From Paraktedonobacter sp035294465 (lineage in GTDB: Bacteria > Chloroflexota > Ktedonobacteria > Ktedonobacterales > Ktedonobacteraceae), in the NCBI GenBank assembly GCA_035294465.1, contig DATGKW010000175.1, forward strand, positions 1 to 29,381: 29,381 nucleotides of DNA, written 5' to 3'. The translations under genes and the position numbers were made by a program. Each line of letters opens with the position of its first letter. Position 1 is the first letter of the stretch. Below the pieces are notes generated by a model. It ran no database searches and was not told the DNA's origin. It saw nothing but the letters and a program-made list of their open reading frames with translations. Of this stretch, positions 15,649 through 23,248 are shown piece after piece.

Positions 15649-17037
15649 TCAGGCGATAGCAAAGATCCCTAGTACGAAGAAGACCATTAGAATAGCCTGG
15701 AGGGCGGCGAAGCCTGCAACAATGAAATTGTGCAAGTGCTGCTTCTCGTCTTTGCCAGTCAGCAAAGCGAGAAGAATAAAGGCCGGGAAGACCAGCAAAT
15801 AGTAGCGTGCAAGGCTGTTGAGGCTGTTTGATGAGAGCGGTAGCAGGACGGTTACTGCTGTGTAAAGTGTATATATCATCGGCAGGCGGCGAAAAGCCCA
15901 GATAATTACCGCGAGGAAGGCGAAAGCTGCCACTATATTGAGCACCCAGAAATTCCAGTTCAGCGGTTGCCCCAGGATAGGGTGCTTTAAAGAATAAAGA
16001 AGCAGGCGCCAGGGGGGCGAGATCCGGCGGCCCCAGCCCCAGTCACTCGTGTGAAACGTCGCGAGGAAATCGCCGATATCAAGGAACCCGTAGGTCATAA
16101 AAGCCAGCAGACCGCAGGGAACCAGACCAATCGACAGAGCGTTCAGCCAGTTTTTCACCTGCCGTGCGGCCAGGCCCAAGCCGCGAAAATAGTAAGAAAA
16201 CCAGAGTCTCAGGCGCTCGGAGAGCCTCTGCGGCGCTTCACCTGGAAGAGGCATGGAGCGCGCACTGACGGCACGCAGGTATTCCCAGGCCAGCGGGACG
16301 GCCAGCGCCACCCCCTGTAAACGGGTAAAAGCCGCCAGCCCGCCGCACAGGCCAGCTAACCACCACGCCTGTTTGCGCGCATAGTAGATGCAGGCTATCG
16401 AGAGACAGAGGAGCAGAGACTCGGTGTAAACAGCTGAAAGAAAGAAAGCCAGGGGAAAGAGCGCCAGGTAGAGAATAGCGCGCGGAGCAATCTTTTCGCC
16501 AAAATCCCTGCGCACCAGCAGATAAAAATACCCGATCATTACCACGCCGGCTATATTGGAGAGTAGCACTCCGGCAAGATTGAATGCAGTGGCGTTGCCA
16601 CCAAAGAGCCTTCCCAGGCCGGCGATAAGCAGGGGATAAAGAGGATAAAAGACCCAGTCGGAACGACTATGCAGCGTGCTGGCCGGCCAGTATCCATGTC
16701 TGGCAATATCCAGGTAAAAACCGCTATCAAAGTGCTGCCACATGAGCAGGAAGGACTGTGGAAAAGCCCCCCACGTGGAGAAGCTCGGCAGCCGGGGATT
16801 GCTAGTCATGAGAGGCATCACGTAATAAGTCGCGAGTATGCCGATAACGAAGATGATCAGGCGAGTTCCCAGATAAGGAAGAAAAGCATTTCGCCATATT
16901 TCGGGGAGCGTCACGCGATCAAAGTTCGCCCGCGCTTGAATCCTGGGAAGCTGCGATGGTTCTTGAAGAGACGATCTATCTTTGTGCAGATCGACGTCTG
17001 CTGCTGGTTGGTCGGCAGGGGGTTGTAATCCTTGCAT
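15649..17037 (-). CDS. PIG-V/Gpi18-like integral membrane mannosyltransferase
   Basis: A multi-spanning protein of about 462 residues. After a polar N-terminus come many hydrophobic segments and the PIG-V-type signature: WQHFDSGFYLDIARHGY, WVFYPLYPLL, LAGVLLSNIAG, and the family-typical run LYLALFPLAFFLSAVYTESL, then GLAAFTRLQG. Eukaryotic PIG-V adds the second mannose to GPI anchors from a polyprenyl-phosphate donor; bacterial homologues probably transfer a sugar from polyprenyl-phosphate to a lipid or surface glycan. Start 17037 is preferred because GGAGAG precedes it by seven bases; an in-frame ATG at 17064 has only a weak site. A good minus-strand promoter lies at 17122-17150. It is divergent from a LysR regulator, and 1.4 kb from an exopolysaccharide locus. 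Confidence 0.85.
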   Translation of the reverse strand: MQGLQPPADQPAADVDLHKDRSSLQEPSQLPRIQARANFDRVTLPEIWRNAFLPYLGTRLIIFVIGILATYYVMPLMTSNPRLPSFSTWGAFPQSFLLMWQHFDSGFYLDIARHGYWPASTLHSRSDWVFYPLYPLLIAGLGRLFGGNATAFNLAGVLLSNIAGVVMIGYFYLLVRRDFGEKIAPRAILYLALFPLAFFLSAVYTESLLLCLSIACIYYARKQAWWLAGLCGGLAAFTRLQGVALAVPLAWEYLRAVSARSMPLPGEAPQRLSERLRLWFSYYFRGLGLAARQVKNWLNALSIGLVPCGLLAFMTYGFLDIGDFLATFHTSDWGWGRRISPPWRLLLYSLKHPILGQPLNWNFWVLNIVAAFAFLAVIIWAFRRLPMIYTLYTAVTVLLPLSSNSLNSLARYYLLVFPAFILLALLTGKDEKQHLHNFIVAGFAALQAILMVFFVLGIFAIA

Positions 17038-17121
17038 TCCACTTCTCTCCACATAAAAGTCCACTTAAATCAATTTTCTATATTTGCCGGTTACTTTCGT
17101 TCTGAAAGGAATCCTATTGAC

Positions 17122-17150
17122 AGTATAGCAGAGGAGTTTTATCGTGTGAA
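17122..17150 (-). promoter_or_regulatory. Promoter for the mannosyltransferase
   Basis: Read on the minus strand: TTCACA (17150-17145), exactly 17 bases, then TATACT (17127-17122). Each box differs from consensus at one position. Transcription would start near 17115, about 80 bases before the chosen start codon. Confidence 0.6.
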
Positions 17151-17196
17151 TACGCATATATACTTAAATAAATATATTGACAGCTACCGGGTCACG

Positions 17197-17225
17197 TTGA
17201 CACTTTGCTGTAAGATAAGTAATAT
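17197..17225 (+). promoter_or_regulatory. Promoter for the LysR regulator
   Basis: A perfect TTGACA (17197-17202), a 17-base spacer, and TAATAT (17220-17225), 34 bases before the regulator's ATG. An AT-rich near-palindrome (about 17155-17179) lies just upstream, between this promoter and the divergent one, where a LysR protein would be expected to bind. Confidence 0.65.
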
Positions 17226-17259
17226 ATGCGTGGGTTAGTCCTGTCTCTGGGGGTCACGT

Positions 17260-18204
17260 ATGCGCATACTGAATCTACACCAGCTAGCCACTTTTCAAGT
17301 AGTGGCGAAACATTGCAGCTTTGTGCGCGCAGCAGAGGAATTGCACTTTAGCCAGCCCGCTGTTTCTGCACAAATTCGCCACCTGGAGAACTCACTTGGA
17401 GTCAAGCTCTTCGACCAGATTGGCCGCAGGACGCATCTGACGCAAGCTGGAGAGGAACTCTACCTTTATAGCCAGAAGATCTTTTCTTTGATCGATGAGA
17501 CCCTGGATAGTATGGAAGCTTTGCGCAGTCCTCATTATGGCCGCCTGAGCGTAGGAGCCGATACGACTGTAGGCACCTATGTTATCCCGCGTCTGCTCGG
17601 AAACTTTCACCAGATCTATCCACAGGTCGAAATCTCGCTGGAAGTGCTCAACAGGGCCTCGCTGGTTGATGCACTGGCCAGTAACCGCGTGGATATGGCC
17701 ATTATGGGCAAAGTTCCTTCGGATATGCCAGTGGAGATCGAACCGTTCGCCTTTAACGAGCTGGTTCTGGTGGCGGCACCTACCCATCGGCTGGCCGGGC
17801 TGAAGCGCGTACCTATAGAAGAGCTGGGGCGCGAACATTTTCTGATGCGCGAACCCGGCTCAGGAACCCGCGCGGCCCTGGAGAGCGTCTTTCAGGAGGC
17901 AAATGTGCCTTTGCAGGTGAGTATGCAGGTAGGCAACAATAGCGCAATTAAGCAGGGCGTCGCGGCCGGCCTGGGTATTGCGCTCATCTCGCGCGTGGCT
18001 ATCGATATGGAACTCGAAACCGGGCGTCTGGTGATCCTGGACGTAGAGGGTTTTCCGGTGGTGCGTCACTGGCGCCTGGTCCATGTGAAAGATAAGCACC
18101 TTTCCGCGACGGCCAAAGCCTTTAAATCCTTCCTGATTCAGCACGCTGACCGCCGCCTGCGCCACGTAAGCGAGATCAACTCTTCCGGCATCCCCGCCTC
18201 TTAA
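17260..18204 (+). CDS. LysR-family transcriptional regulator
   Basis: 314 residues, standard LysR length. Residues about 4-63 form the winged helix-turn-helix (HQLATFQVVAKHCSFVRAAEEL, SQPAVSAQIRHLEN, LGVKLFDQIGRRTHLTQAGEEL), then a linker helix and a two-lobed effector-binding domain starting GRLSVGADTTVGTYVIPRLL. The effector part (LVLVAAPTHRLAG, LMREPGSGTRAALE, GNNSAIKQGVAAGLGIALIS) resembles the CbbR/CysL group, but the ligand cannot be read. LysR regulators commonly control a divergent neighbour, here the PIG-V-like mannosyltransferase, and themselves; the 220-base gap with face-to-face promoters fits that. The exopolysaccharide locus 236 bases downstream is another possible target. Confidence 0.93.
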   Translation: MRILNLHQLATFQVVAKHCSFVRAAEELHFSQPAVSAQIRHLENSLGVKLFDQIGRRTHLTQAGEELYLYSQKIFSLIDETLDSMEALRSPHYGRLSVGADTTVGTYVIPRLLGNFHQIYPQVEISLEVLNRASLVDALASNRVDMAIMGKVPSDMPVEIEPFAFNELVLVAAPTHRLAGLKRVPIEELGREHFLMREPGSGTRAALESVFQEANVPLQVSMQVGNNSAIKQGVAAGLGIALISRVAIDMELETGRLVILDVEGFPVVRHWRLVHVKDKHLSATAKAFKSFLIQHADRRLRHVSEINSSGIPAS

Positions 18205-18440
18205 CGAACAAGCAGTCCCCTATCTCCATCGGAAGGAATGGCGTGGTATATTCTGTACACTTTTTCCCCGGAGACACTACTTATTTTTCACCTGTATAAA
18301 TATATCACCGCTACGTCCATATGGTATGAATCGATGGTGAATAATGAGCGCGACCTGGGATCGATACTATCTTCCTGAGAGTTTTTACATTTGATGACTT
18401 CTATAATTGTATAATAGAATGAAAGAAAGCGCTGCTTCTT
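18205..18440. promoter_or_regulatory. AT-rich leader of the exopolysaccharide locus
   Basis: 236 bases of AT-rich sequence before the flippase. TATAAT-like boxes occur near 18401 and 18411 (CTATAATTGTATAATAG) just ahead of the start codon, with TTTACA near 18386, but spacing is not ideal (12 or 20 bases). Two ATCGAT sites flank 18331-18363. Probably holds the locus promoter; no RNA gene recognised. Confidence 0.35.
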
Positions 18441-20291
18441 ATGAGTGGATTGCGCAAAATACTGGGCAATACCTTTATCTCTCTTTTCGGTCAATTGGTA
18501 ACGTGGTCGTCAACCCTGCTTTTGACTATTGCCTATGGAAGATTTCTAGGAGATCTTAAATTAGGAGAGCTTTACCTTGCCCTGAGCCTGGTTTCACTCA
18601 TCGGCTTCCCGGTCGAGTTTGGTTTCAACCAGCAGCTCACGCGTGATGTTGCGCAGGAACCGAAAAAAGCTGAGTCTCATCTCTGGAATACCCTGCTCAT
18701 CAAAACAACTCTCTGGATTCTCTCCTATGGTATTATTCTCTTGACTGCCTGGGTGCTTGGCTATGACCAGGAACAGCGAACATTGGTGGCTATCTGCGGC
18801 CTGGGATTGCTCAGTGGATCAATCGTCAATGCTTTCGCTGCTCTCCATTATGCCTTTGAACAGACAGTTTATCCTTCAGTAGGATTGATGCTCGAAAAGG
18901 GTCTCTCTGCGCTCATCGGCTTTATTGTGTTGAAAATGGGCGCGTCGGTCGAAGTAATGGCTTTGATCCTGCTGGGGGGATCACTGATTGATGCGCTCTG
19001 GGTGGCATTCTGGTTCTTTCGCCGCATCGGTAGACGGATTATTTTTGACATGGTGACGCTTCGTCAACTGTTGCGCACCAGCATTCCCTTTATTGTCTAT
19101 GGCGTGTTGGGAGTAATCTACTACCGTATCGATACCATCCTGCTCTCGTTAATGGCCAGTACGGTCGTGGTTGGCTGGTATGGCGCGGGCTATCGCCTTT
19201 TCGACACGCTCCTCTTCATTCCCAATCTAATTCTCAACGCGGTTATGTACCCGGTCTTCTCCAAATTGGCAGGCAAATCCCACGAAGGCACGTCCCGCGA
19301 AACGCTGAGGGTATCAGTCGAGAAGTGCATGAATCTCTTACTCATTTGCTCTTTTCCTATTGCTTTCTTTATGATCGCTGGTGCTCCCAGCATTATTGGC
19401 TTTCTCTATCATAGTTCTGATTTTATCAATACAATCCCCGTTGTTCAGGCCCTGGCACCGGGACTGATTTTCCTCTATATTAATACGCTCTTTAACAGTG
19501 TGATCATCAGTACCAAAGGAGAGAAGAAAATCCCAATCATGGCTGCCGCCGCCCTGGTATTTAACCTGGGCTTGAATCTGCTTTTAATCCCTCGTTATCA
19601 ACAGATTGCCGCAGCCGCCGTAACCTCCCTGACAGAGCTGCTTTTGCTTTGTATCTCTTCGTTCTTTGTGCCCAAGTATCTCTTTCCACGTAAAAGCATC
19701 AAAACAGCGGTGAAAACGTTCATCGCAGCTCTTGTCATGGGTGCCATTATTTTCTATCTGAATCGCCTCTCCGTTCTCTTGCTTTTGCCGGTTGGGATGC
19801 TCACCTATACCAGCCTGACCATTCTTTTTCGGACGCTTCCGCGCGAAGATATACAGGCGCTGCTTAAAGCAATCAGGGACAGGAAGCCTTCTGTCGAAAT
19901 GTTGACCACCATCGCTGAGGAAAATGTGTTCTCTCAGTTTACCGATCCGCGTCTGCCAACGGTGAAGCTTGCTCGTGTGCCCGTCGATGTGCCTGTTGCG
20001 CCTGACGGAACGCCGGAAGACGACGAGGTTACGCTGACGCTAGTGCCTATCGATAAGGTGGCAACTTATCTATTGCCGTCAATCGATGAGGTCGCTACAC
20101 TTTCTCTGGCCTCTATCAGAGGCGAAGAGTTAGGAGAAGAAGAGGAGGATGAAGCGACCTTGCGTCGCTTGGGCAGAGATAAAAGGAATCACGTTGAGAG
20201 CGAAATGGGAGAAGAGGAGGATGATGAGGCAACCTTGCGTTTGCCCGCAATAAAGCACAAAAAAGGCTTCCATAAAATAATGTTTCAATGA
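18441..20291 (+). CDS. Wzx-type polysaccharide flippase with a repeated acidic tail
   Basis: 616 residues. The first ~470 form a polysaccharide-biosynthesis/MATE-like flippase with about 12-14 membrane segments, starting GLRKILGNTFISLFGQLV and including GFPVEFGFNQQLTRDVA and a mid-protein FIVYGVLGVIYYRIDTILL. It would flip undecaprenyl-linked repeat units across the membrane. The last ~130 residues are unusual for the family: a soluble, very acidic tail with four related modules (DEVTLTLVPI, DEVATLSLASI, DEATLRRLG, DEATLRLPAI). Two of these sit in an 11-residue repeat (565-575 and 590-600) encoded by a 33-base direct repeat, after which the end turns basic (KHKKGFHK). The ribosome site is weak. 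The stop overlaps the next gene's start by four bases (ATGA), implying coupled translation. Confidence 0.88.
   Translation: MSGLRKILGNTFISLFGQLVTWSSTLLLTIAYGRFLGDLKLGELYLALSLVSLIGFPVEFGFNQQLTRDVAQEPKKAESHLWNTLLIKTTLWILSYGIILLTAWVLGYDQEQRTLVAICGLGLLSGSIVNAFAALHYAFEQTVYPSVGLMLEKGLSALIGFIVLKMGASVEVMALILLGGSLIDALWVAFWFFRRIGRRIIFDMVTLRQLLRTSIPFIVYGVLGVIYYRIDTILLSLMASTVVVGWYGAGYRLFDTLLFIPNLILNAVMYPVFSKLAGKSHEGTSRETLRVSVEKCMNLLLICSFPIAFFMIAGAPSIIGFLYHSSDFINTIPVVQALAPGLIFLYINTLFNSVIISTKGEKKIPIMAAAALVFNLGLNLLLIPRYQQIAAAAVTSLTELLLLCISSFFVPKYLFPRKSIKTAVKTFIAALVMGAIIFYLNRLSVLLLLPVGMLTYTSLTILFRTLPREDIQALLKAIRDRKPSVEMLTTIAEENVFSQFTDPRLPTVKLARVPVDVPVAPDGTPEDDEVTLTLVPIDKVATYLLPSIDEVATLSLASIRGEELGEEEEDEATLRRLGRDKRNHVESEMGEEEDDEATLRLPAIKHKKGFHKIMFQ
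20133..20240 (+). repeat. 33-base direct repeat encoding acidic GEEE-DEATLR modules
   Basis: Copies at 20133-20165 and 20208-20240, 75 bases apart, encode GEEEEDEATLR and GEEEDDEATLR in the flippase tail. Differences are mostly synonymous or E/D swaps. The weaker DEVTL and DEVATL modules upstream belong to the same pattern at protein level. Confidence 0.8.
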
Positions 20292-20863
20292 AGAAGGGCC
20301 TGAAACGAACAATGAGAAAATTTGCCGCAGCACTTATCAAGTATGCAACAAATCATATTATCGGTCATATACCATCCTATACGCTTCGACGTGCCTGGTA
20401 TCGCCATGTTCTGGGTTGGACAATCGGGCCAGATGTCTACATTCTTATGGGGCAGTACGTCCAGATGGCTGGCGCCAGGAGCAGCGGGCGCAAGGTGCGA
20501 ATTGGCAAGGGTACGATCATTAATCAAGGCTGCCTGCTCTACACCACGGGGGGACTGATTATCGGCGAGGGTGTTAGCATTTCGGCGGGAGTCTGGCTGG
20601 TGACCGGCTCGCATGATATCAATGATCCTCAATTCCCTGCCTTCTTTAAGCCCATAGTAATTGGCGATCATGTTTGGATAGGCATGCGTGCAACGATTCT
20701 GCCGGGAGTGACAGTTGGAGAGGGAGCCGTTATCATGGCCGGCGCGATGGTTACTCATGATGTTCCCCCTTATGCCGTTGTAGGTGGAGTGCCGGCCAGA
20801 GTTATAAAGCAACGAGCAATGCAGGCATTTTCCTACCCACTCTACCATCAATTGCTCGAATAA
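20288..20863 (+). CDS. WcaF-like hexapeptide-repeat acyltransferase
   Basis: 191 residues with a left-handed beta-helix of isoleucine/valine hexapeptide repeats (VRIGKG, LIIGEG, IVIGDH, VWIGMR, ATILPGVTVGEG). The likely catalytic histidine is H109 in TGSHDIND, and the C-terminal PPYAVVGGVPARVIK is typical of the WcaF/CysE/NodL-type sugar O-acetyltransferases. It probably acetylates a sugar of the exopolysaccharide using acetyl-CoA in the cytosol. The first ~75 residues hold an amphipathic, basic helix before the repeats. The ATG overlaps the flippase stop (ATGA at 20288-20291). Confidence 0.88.
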   Translation: MKKGLKRTMRKFAAALIKYATNHIIGHIPSYTLRRAWYRHVLGWTIGPDVYILMGQYVQMAGARSSGRKVRIGKGTIINQGCLLYTTGGLIIGEGVSISAGVWLVTGSHDINDPQFPAFFKPIVIGDHVWIGMRATILPGVTVGEGAVIMAGAMVTHDVPPYAVVGGVPARVIKQRAMQAFSYPLYHQLLE

Positions 20864-21145
20864 GAATTTCATATAGTCGTAAGGCAAAATAGATCATTTG
20901 ATATCATCTTGTATCGAGAGAAAGGTGAAGTGCTTCCGTCTTTTTTGATATATTCCGCTTCCTGGTGTTGGTTTGTATACCAGCTCAGGGCGTTTTTTAC
21001 GCAATATCAATGTCTCTAGAAACCATTCGCTCTACGAAGCGGCTGTATTCTTAAGGCTGATTTTTGTGAATATCTTGATTTTTGAGATAGAGAAATTTAG
21101 GAAAGATGTTGTTTGTTTCCATCTCATGAAAGGTGGTACATATCC
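20864..21145. other. Intergenic region within the exopolysaccharide locus
   Basis: About 280 AT-rich bases, the largest gap inside the locus, so a second promoter for the Wzz-to-glycosidase genes is likely here. GAAGTGCTTCCGTCTTTTTT (20925-20944) and CTGGT/ACCAG followed by TTTTTT (about 20961-20999) could be weak terminators, but both stems are poor. No gene was seen. Confidence 0.35.
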
Positions 21146-22147
21146 GTGAGACGCGCTCTAGAGGCGTTTTTCCGCCATTCCCTTCAACTTCTTATCCTGG
21201 TTGTGCTCTTACCATGTATTGGAGCAGCGGCTGCATATGTGCTGGTTCCGAAGACTTACCCGGCAACGGCCTCGCTTTTTGCGCTGCACCGTTACGAGGT
21301 AATTGGCGCAACAGGTCTGGAAAGCGACCTGAACTCTACCCCTGCTCAAACTCAGGTGACCGCGCTGACCGATCTGCTGCAAACGCGCTCTTTTGCGCTG
21401 GAGGTAGTAAAGGGGATTGATCTTGCTCCCACGCTGAATCTGAGTCCGAGCGTCCTGGCGGATCCGCAGGAACTCCAGGATGCGCTGGCGAAAGAAATTG
21501 CCAAAAATGTTCAAGTAACTGCTCCTGGCTATCAGTTGTTTCAAATTACCTACAGCAATCGTAATCCGCAGGTAGCGCTCCAGATAGTCGAGTCAGTCAT
21601 TCAGCATTATGGGCCGGAGAGTCTGGCCCTATCGGTAGCGGATGGCAAGGATCTTCTTGCGACTTATCAGGCCCAGCTCCGAAGTGCGCAGCAGACTGAA
21701 AATGCGGCCATCGAAGCTGAGAATCAGTACGTTGCAGCTCACCCATCGTCTGCGAGAGCGTCTGATCCCGAATATCAACAGCTTCAGGCAGCAGTGCAGC
21801 AGGCGGAGGCCAATGTGCAGAGCATCCAGAGCAATATCAGTCAAATTCAGCAATCGATTAGTGCTGTGAATGGTGGTCCAGGCACTCTCTACCAGGTGAT
21901 TGATCCGCCGCAAGTGGCGCAATTTCCGGCCTCGCGTACGAAAGATTACCTTATTGGAGGGGGAATTGGTCTGGCTGTCGCTTTGTTGGCTGGCACACTT
22001 TACCTCGTCATCCTGGTCCGGCGTAATCGGGTGATCTATTCGGCTTATGATGTCCAGGAGGTTGTTGCGGTCCCGATAGTGATGCAGTTACCAGCCCTAG
22101 CGTCATCGTCGGTGAAGTGGGTGGTTGGTGGCACGGTTACTGAGTAA
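21146..22147 (+). CDS. Wzz-like polysaccharide chain-length determinant / co-polymerase
   Basis: A 333-residue membrane protein of the Wzz/CapA type. Membrane segment one is about 14-35 (LLILVVLLPCIGAAAAYVLV), and segment two lies near the C-terminus (IGGGIGLAVALLAGTLYLVI). Between them is an extracytoplasmic domain with a long Gln/Ala-rich coiled coil (about 175-245), then a Pro-rich DPPQVAQFPASRTKDY before the second segment, which is typical. It would set chain length and work with the ATPase encoded next. Start: GTG 21146 is preferred, with AAAGGTGG nine bases upstream; an in-frame TTG at 21113 would add 11 residues. Confidence 0.85.
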   Translation: MRRALEAFFRHSLQLLILVVLLPCIGAAAAYVLVPKTYPATASLFALHRYEVIGATGLESDLNSTPAQTQVTALTDLLQTRSFALEVVKGIDLAPTLNLSPSVLADPQELQDALAKEIAKNVQVTAPGYQLFQITYSNRNPQVALQIVESVIQHYGPESLALSVADGKDLLATYQAQLRSAQQTENAAIEAENQYVAAHPSSARASDPEYQQLQAAVQQAEANVQSIQSNISQIQQSISAVNGGPGTLYQVIDPPQVAQFPASRTKDYLIGGGIGLAVALLAGTLYLVILVRRNRVIYSAYDVQEVVAVPIVMQLPALASSSVKWVVGGTVTE

Positions 22148-22221
22148 GTTAAGGAAATGCCTGCCGGTTGCACAAAAGGCTCCGGGACGGTCTCCTTTTA
22201 GATAGTTTCTAGGAAGAGCTC

Positions 22222-23103
22222 ATGTCTGAAACGAATAAACAACTGATGACGGAGAACATACCTATGCGGAATGACGGACCAGATTCACGCGCTCCAGCTA
22301 ATCATATACAGGCTAACCGGTCGTCGGTGGACCAGACGGAAACAATAAAGTTGCCCAGTGTGCCGCAAGCTGCTGTGCGACCAAAAGAGATGGCCGCAAT
22401 TGTTGAGACACCTCGTACCTTGCCGCCCTCTAATGGGAAAATGGCTCCTTTGCTGCCGAAACTCAACAAAAAAGAAGCAGCCAACATTCACGAACTGCAG
22501 GAGCAGTGCCGAAGGTTTTGTCTTTCACTTTTTGCTACAGAGCAGAGGCCCATCAGGAGCATAGGCTTTACCAGTTCTATTAGCGGCGAGGGGAAGTCAT
22601 TTCTCGCTGCCGTCACAGCAAGAGTCCTGGCGCATGACAGTAATGACCCGGTGACGCTTGTCGAATGCAACTGGGAGCATCCTACTTTGCATGAGGCTTT
22701 TGGTATTCCAGCCACGCCCGGCCTGGCAGAGTGGCTGAAAGGCACCTGTTATGAAGACGAGATTCGTTACAGGGTGGGTGACAACCTGACCGTCATTCCG
22801 GCGGGCAATGGAGCACAGGAGGCGGTCAGGTTACTCAGGCGGCTCCAGCAGCGTGGCTTGAATAGCGTGTTTAAACGTACTGATGGCATGCTCATTGTCG
22901 ATCTTCCATCGGTCGTTACGTCTAGCTATGGCCTGCTGGCTAGCAGCCTGGTGGACACGGTTGCCCTGGTCGTTCGTAGCGAAGTCACCACCAGTCGTAT
23001 GCTGGCCGAGGCGTGTGAGCAACTCAAGGACCTGTCTGTTCAAGGGATTATTCTGAACCAGGGAGGCAGCCGTATTCCGCGCTGGCTTCAGCAAATTCTT
23101 TAG
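22222..23103 (+). CDS. Degenerate BY-kinase/CpsD-like exopolysaccharide ATPase
   Basis: 293 residues. A polar N-terminal region (about 1-85) precedes a ParA/MinD-like fold of capsular polysaccharide tyrosine kinases. Walker A is SSISGEGKS at 118-126 (the usual proline is serine). Walker A' is ECNWEHP at 148-154, where active enzymes have a D-x-D with arginine-proline after it. Walker B is LIVDLPS. ASSLVDTVALVVRSEVTT and LKDLSVQGIILN match the family. There is no C-terminal tyrosine cluster; the protein ends RIPRWLQQIL. It likely partners the preceding Wzz-like protein as a cytosolic polymerisation switch, but may bind ATP without acting as a tyrosine kinase. AGGAAG precedes the ATG. Confidence 0.8.
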   Translation: MSETNKQLMTENIPMRNDGPDSRAPANHIQANRSSVDQTETIKLPSVPQAAVRPKEMAAIVETPRTLPPSNGKMAPLLPKLNKKEAANIHELQEQCRRFCLSLFATEQRPIRSIGFTSSISGEGKSFLAAVTARVLAHDSNDPVTLVECNWEHPTLHEAFGIPATPGLAEWLKGTCYEDEIRYRVGDNLTVIPAGNGAQEAVRLLRRLQQRGLNSVFKRTDGMLIVDLPSVVTSSYGLLASSLVDTVALVVRSEVTTSRMLAEACEQLKDLSVQGIILNQGGSRIPRWLQQIL

Positions 23104-23116
23104 GGGGAAGGATGCA

Positions 23117-23248
23117 ATGAAATCGATTGTTGCGTTGCTCTTTGCGTTTCTTTGCATTGGGATAATTGCTCGAAAAGTAGATAAAAAGATTAATATACTC
23201 TTGATGATCGCCGCTATCTCTCTGGTCGTTTATGCTACAATTAAATGA
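23117..23248 (+). CDS. 43-residue small membrane protein
   Basis: A short gene between the ATPase and the polymerase. GGGGGAAGGA directly upstream (ends 23112) gives a strong ribosome site. The product has two hydrophobic segments (SIVALLFAFLCIGIIA and INILLMIAAISLVVYA) separated by a basic turn RKVDKK, i.e. a hairpin with both ends outside or both inside. The stop at 23246-23248 lies beyond the possible polymerase start at 23232, so the two are overlapping or tightly coupled. Coding is supported by the ribosome site, position and clean two-helix pattern; homology cannot be judged. It may assist the polymerase or Wzz. Confidence 0.65.
   Translation: MKSIVALLFAFLCIGIIARKVDKKINILLMIAAISLVVYATIK

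Noticed and set aside
17032..17238. 68-codon plus-strand frame in the LysR/mannosyltransferase gap
   Set aside because: AT-rich, no ribosome site, and it would cover both predicted promoters.
20925..20999. Possible terminators after the acyltransferase gene
   Set aside because: Stems are only about five base pairs, one with a loop too small and the other with the T-run displaced from the stem.
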